Assembly (NCBI GenBank): GCA_040768845.1
Contig: JAXGME010000007.1
Coordinates: forward strand, 220,964-284,963
Length of the DNA: 64,000 nucleotides
Reading direction: 5' to 3'
Source of the DNA: JAEZHK01 sp040768845
Lineage (GTDB): Bacteria; Bacillota; Clostridia; Christensenellales; Aristaeellaceae
Part shown: positions 62,729 to 64,000 of the stretch, piece by piece
How positions within the stretch are numbered: position 1 is the stretch's first letter
Layout: the number at the start of each line of letters is the position of its first letter
The notes under the pieces: model-generated
Told to the model about the DNA's origin: nothing
The model's input: the letters and a program-made list of their open reading frames with translations, nothing else
The model's database searches: none
Translations under genes and position numbers: made by a program

Positions 62729-62836
62729 GGGGGAAATCCTCCTCTTCGCTTTTCGCCGTGGGTCTATTATAAATCATGATCCGGCATGATGCAAAGCGGA
62801 AAAATCGGCAAAAGCGACCAAAATTGCTCGTACTCG

Positions 62837-62880
62837 TTTTAAGTACATTAAGTACATAGTAACACGTTTTGTACTTAAAA
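62837..62880. promoter_or_regulatory. Cluster of TAAGTAC half-sites in the divergent promoter
   Basis: TAAGTACAT occurs twice in tandem (62840-62848, 62849-62857), and TTTTAAGTAC (62837-62846) is mirrored exactly by GTACTTAAAA (62871-62880). Such arrays are bound by ribbon-helix-helix dimers. Confidence 0.65.
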
Positions 62881-62925
62881 TCAACTCACAGAGCCACAAA
62901 AACACCGAGAAATGGAGCGGTAACC

Positions 62926-63123
62926 TTGAAAGAGAAACACTTGGGAATCCGAATCGACGCGGAATTGCACCACAAACTCCACTATGTGTCGAAATTTGAC
63001 GGGCGTTCCGCCAACGGACAAATCCTGTATCTGCTGCGGCAGTACATCGCCGAGTTTGAGAGAAAGTATGGCGAAATCCGCATGGACGAAAGCGCGGAGG
63101 GCAGCGAGGGGAACCGTCGGTAG
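62926..63123 (+). CDS. Arc-like ribbon-helix-helix DNA-binding protein
   Basis: A 65-residue protein with the Arc/MetJ pattern: a short beta strand (HLGIRIDAELHHKL), then two helices (RSANGQILYLLRQYIAEFERKYG). Dimers insert paired strands into the major groove. TTG at 62926 is preferred because GGAG lies seven bases ahead; the in-frame ATG upstream has no such site. Repeated half-sites just upstream probably mediate autoregulation and control of the c-di-GMP genes. Confidence 0.75.
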   Translation: MKEKHLGIRIDAELHHKLHYVSKFDGRSANGQILYLLRQYIAEFERKYGEIRMDESAEGSEGNRR

Positions 63124-63279
63124 TGTCGGATCCGTTGTCTTTTCCCCAGGAAGCAATAGCTGCGTACACCACGGTATTTCTGTACAGCTAGCGCTCTTGT
63201 CTAACATCAGTCCACCATAGGCAACACCGCACAAAAGCGGAGCGGTGTTCAGGGCGTCAAAATATGGTATAATGGGCGC

Positions 63280-63414
63280 ATGAACAAGCAGATAACGCTA
63301 TCGGCGATTACCGACGAACTTGGTCAAGCGAAGACGCGGAAGAAGGAATTTCTTCAGCAGATCGAGCGGATCATCCCGTGGGGCGAATGGATGGAGATCA
63401 TGGGTCTATGTTAG
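63280..63414 (+). pseudogene. N-terminal fragment of an IS5/IS1182-like transposase
   Basis: A 44-residue frame begins at ATG and reads QITLSAITDELGQAKTRKK, then EFLQQIERIIPWGEW, the conserved start of IS5-group transposases of Bacillota, and stops at 63412. A TATAAT-like sequence (63267-63273) lies just upstream. The catalytic domain is missing. Confidence 0.75.
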
Positions 63415-63660
63415 AATAACGGACAAAATGATTTTGTCAAAAAAACGAGACACCCAAAACCAACATCGGCAGGCCTTCGGTCATCGCATGACCCCGTCGG
63501 CGAATGCGGGTCAGCGGAGTGGTAGCGGGGTGTCAAGGCCTTACGGTACCCTTGACGCACCGGCGGCTTTCCGCGATCTTCCGCCGACGACGGGGGCTTG
63601 CGATGGCCCCAGAGGTCGGCCGCGCGGCCGTGGAGCGCCCTTCTCCTTCTGCCCGGCGGC
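63415..63660. other. Non-coding, transposon-scarred stretch
   Basis: No continuous gene is seen; frames are short and unlike any known protein. It lies between transposase fragments and is probably debris. Confidence 0.4.
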
Positions 63661-63780
63661 CTATGCGGCTCGGGTCTGAGCGCAATTGGCGCGTCGCTTT
63701 TCAAGCGGCGGTAAATCGCCCTCATTTCCCGAATGTGGGCGCAGCTTGTTGTACTCGCATTCGATCCACCGGAAGATCAG
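63661..63780 (-). pseudogene. C-terminal fragment of an rve-type transposase/integrase
   Basis: The minus-strand frame reads LIFRWIECEYNKLRPHSGN, which matches the YNxxRPHSxL end of integrase-core (IS3/IS481-like) transposases, and stops at 63661. The upstream part is not continuous. Confidence 0.55.
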
Positions 63781-63826
63781 CCGTCCGGGAAGTCAACCCT
63801 TTTCCGGACAAAAAACTAAGCAGTGA

Positions 63827-63985
63827 TCATGCAGCCAGCTGCATGCGTGGGATTAACGCATCCATGGGGGAAAGATAACCAAGGGATTTCTGAATCCTCT
63901 TTCGATTGTAGAATCGCTCGATGAAATCGAACACTGCTTGGCGCGCCTGCTCCCGGGTATGGAAATGCGCGTGATGGATCGGTCA
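63827..63985 (-). pseudogene. C-terminal fragment of an IS3-family OrfB transposase
   Basis: FHTREQARQAVFDFIERF followed by YNRKRIQKSLGYLSPMDAL is the typical end of IS3-family OrfB, including the conserved YNxxRxxxSLGYLSP. A stop codon at 63983-63985 interrupts the frame before the window ends, so it is broken or rearranged. Confidence 0.75.
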
Positions 63986-64000
63986 CGTCAAGAATTTTGC

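Noticed and set aside
1..64000. CRISPR arrays, tRNA and rRNA genes
   Set aside because: No regularly spaced repeats, no cloverleaf with a GTTCGA-type arm and no conserved rRNA segment were seen on reading.

Overview
The window is a high-GC stretch of a Gram-positive anaerobe. The evidence is strong GAGGAGG-type ribosome binding sites, single-membrane secreted proteins and lipoproteins, a nine-gene V-type ATPase operon, a BceRSAB peptide-antibiotic module, a single-cluster ferredoxin and a DUF438/hemerythrin sensor. This points to Bacillota, class Clostridia; a Christensenellales-like gut lineage is a guess from signal-peptide style and gene content, not a demonstrated assignment. No rRNA, tRNA or CRISPR array is visible.

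Layout, left to right. 1-987: C-terminal part of an IS4-type transposase cut by the window edge. 1176-2844: two overlapping sugar/nucleoside kinase genes. 3029-3220: a strongly folded candidate non-coding RNA with its own terminator. 3500-5750: left arm of a Mu-like transposable prophage (repressor, two-dyad operator, Ner/Cro-like gene, transposase), with the transposase cut in mid-domain where it meets the end of an oppositely oriented surface-protein gene. 5709-10525: three secreted or surface proteins, two of them frameshifted. 11375-12781: ferredoxin and DUF438-hemerythrin-PAS protein. 12902-21548: V-ATPase operon (H-I-K-E-C-F-A-B-D), with Na+-type ligands in subunit K. 21772-26980: PhnD-PhnC-PhnE-PhnE importer translationally coupled to a cytoplasmic 5'-nucleotidase-like phosphatase. 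26977-30825: lipoprotein, alpha/beta hydrolase and a three-gene ABC exporter. 31075-32049: TIR-membrane-Sel1 protein. 32160-36294: cobalamin riboswitch controlling a TsaA/TrmO-like protein, an FMN-binding/BtuF fusion, BtuC and BtuD. 36303-40691: sigma-like orphan, a secreted protein carrying a GGADGPTAIF motif, an FMN/FAD reductase and a TetR regulator. 40814-45343: BceRSAB. 45448-56687: an eleven-gene catabolic operon (GntR, UxaA-like dehydratase, LarA-like racemase, Liv-type importer, SDR, PfkB kinase, MtlD-like dehydrogenase). 56939-58610: ECF sigma and anti-sigma pair. 58909-59831: MFS fragment and two small unknown genes. 59953-63123: c-di-GMP module (GGDEF synthase, frameshifted HD-GYP phosphodiesterase) divergent from an Arc-like repressor with a cluster of repeated operator half-sites. 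63280-64000: three transposase fragments.

Themes. Flavin carried outside the membrane recurs: two exported proteins 4 kb apart have an FMN_bind domain with an SGAT flavinylation motif, one fused to a corrinoid-binding protein under a B12 riboswitch, the other to a fumarate/urocanate-reductase-like FAD domain. The Na+-type V-ATPase rotor fits sodium bioenergetics. The 45-57 kb operon looks like a self-contained route for importing and degrading a hydroxy-acid or sugar acid. The two ends and the 5.7-10.5 kb region are degraded, with mobile-element remnants and frameshifts; some of the latter could be sequencing or assembly errors.
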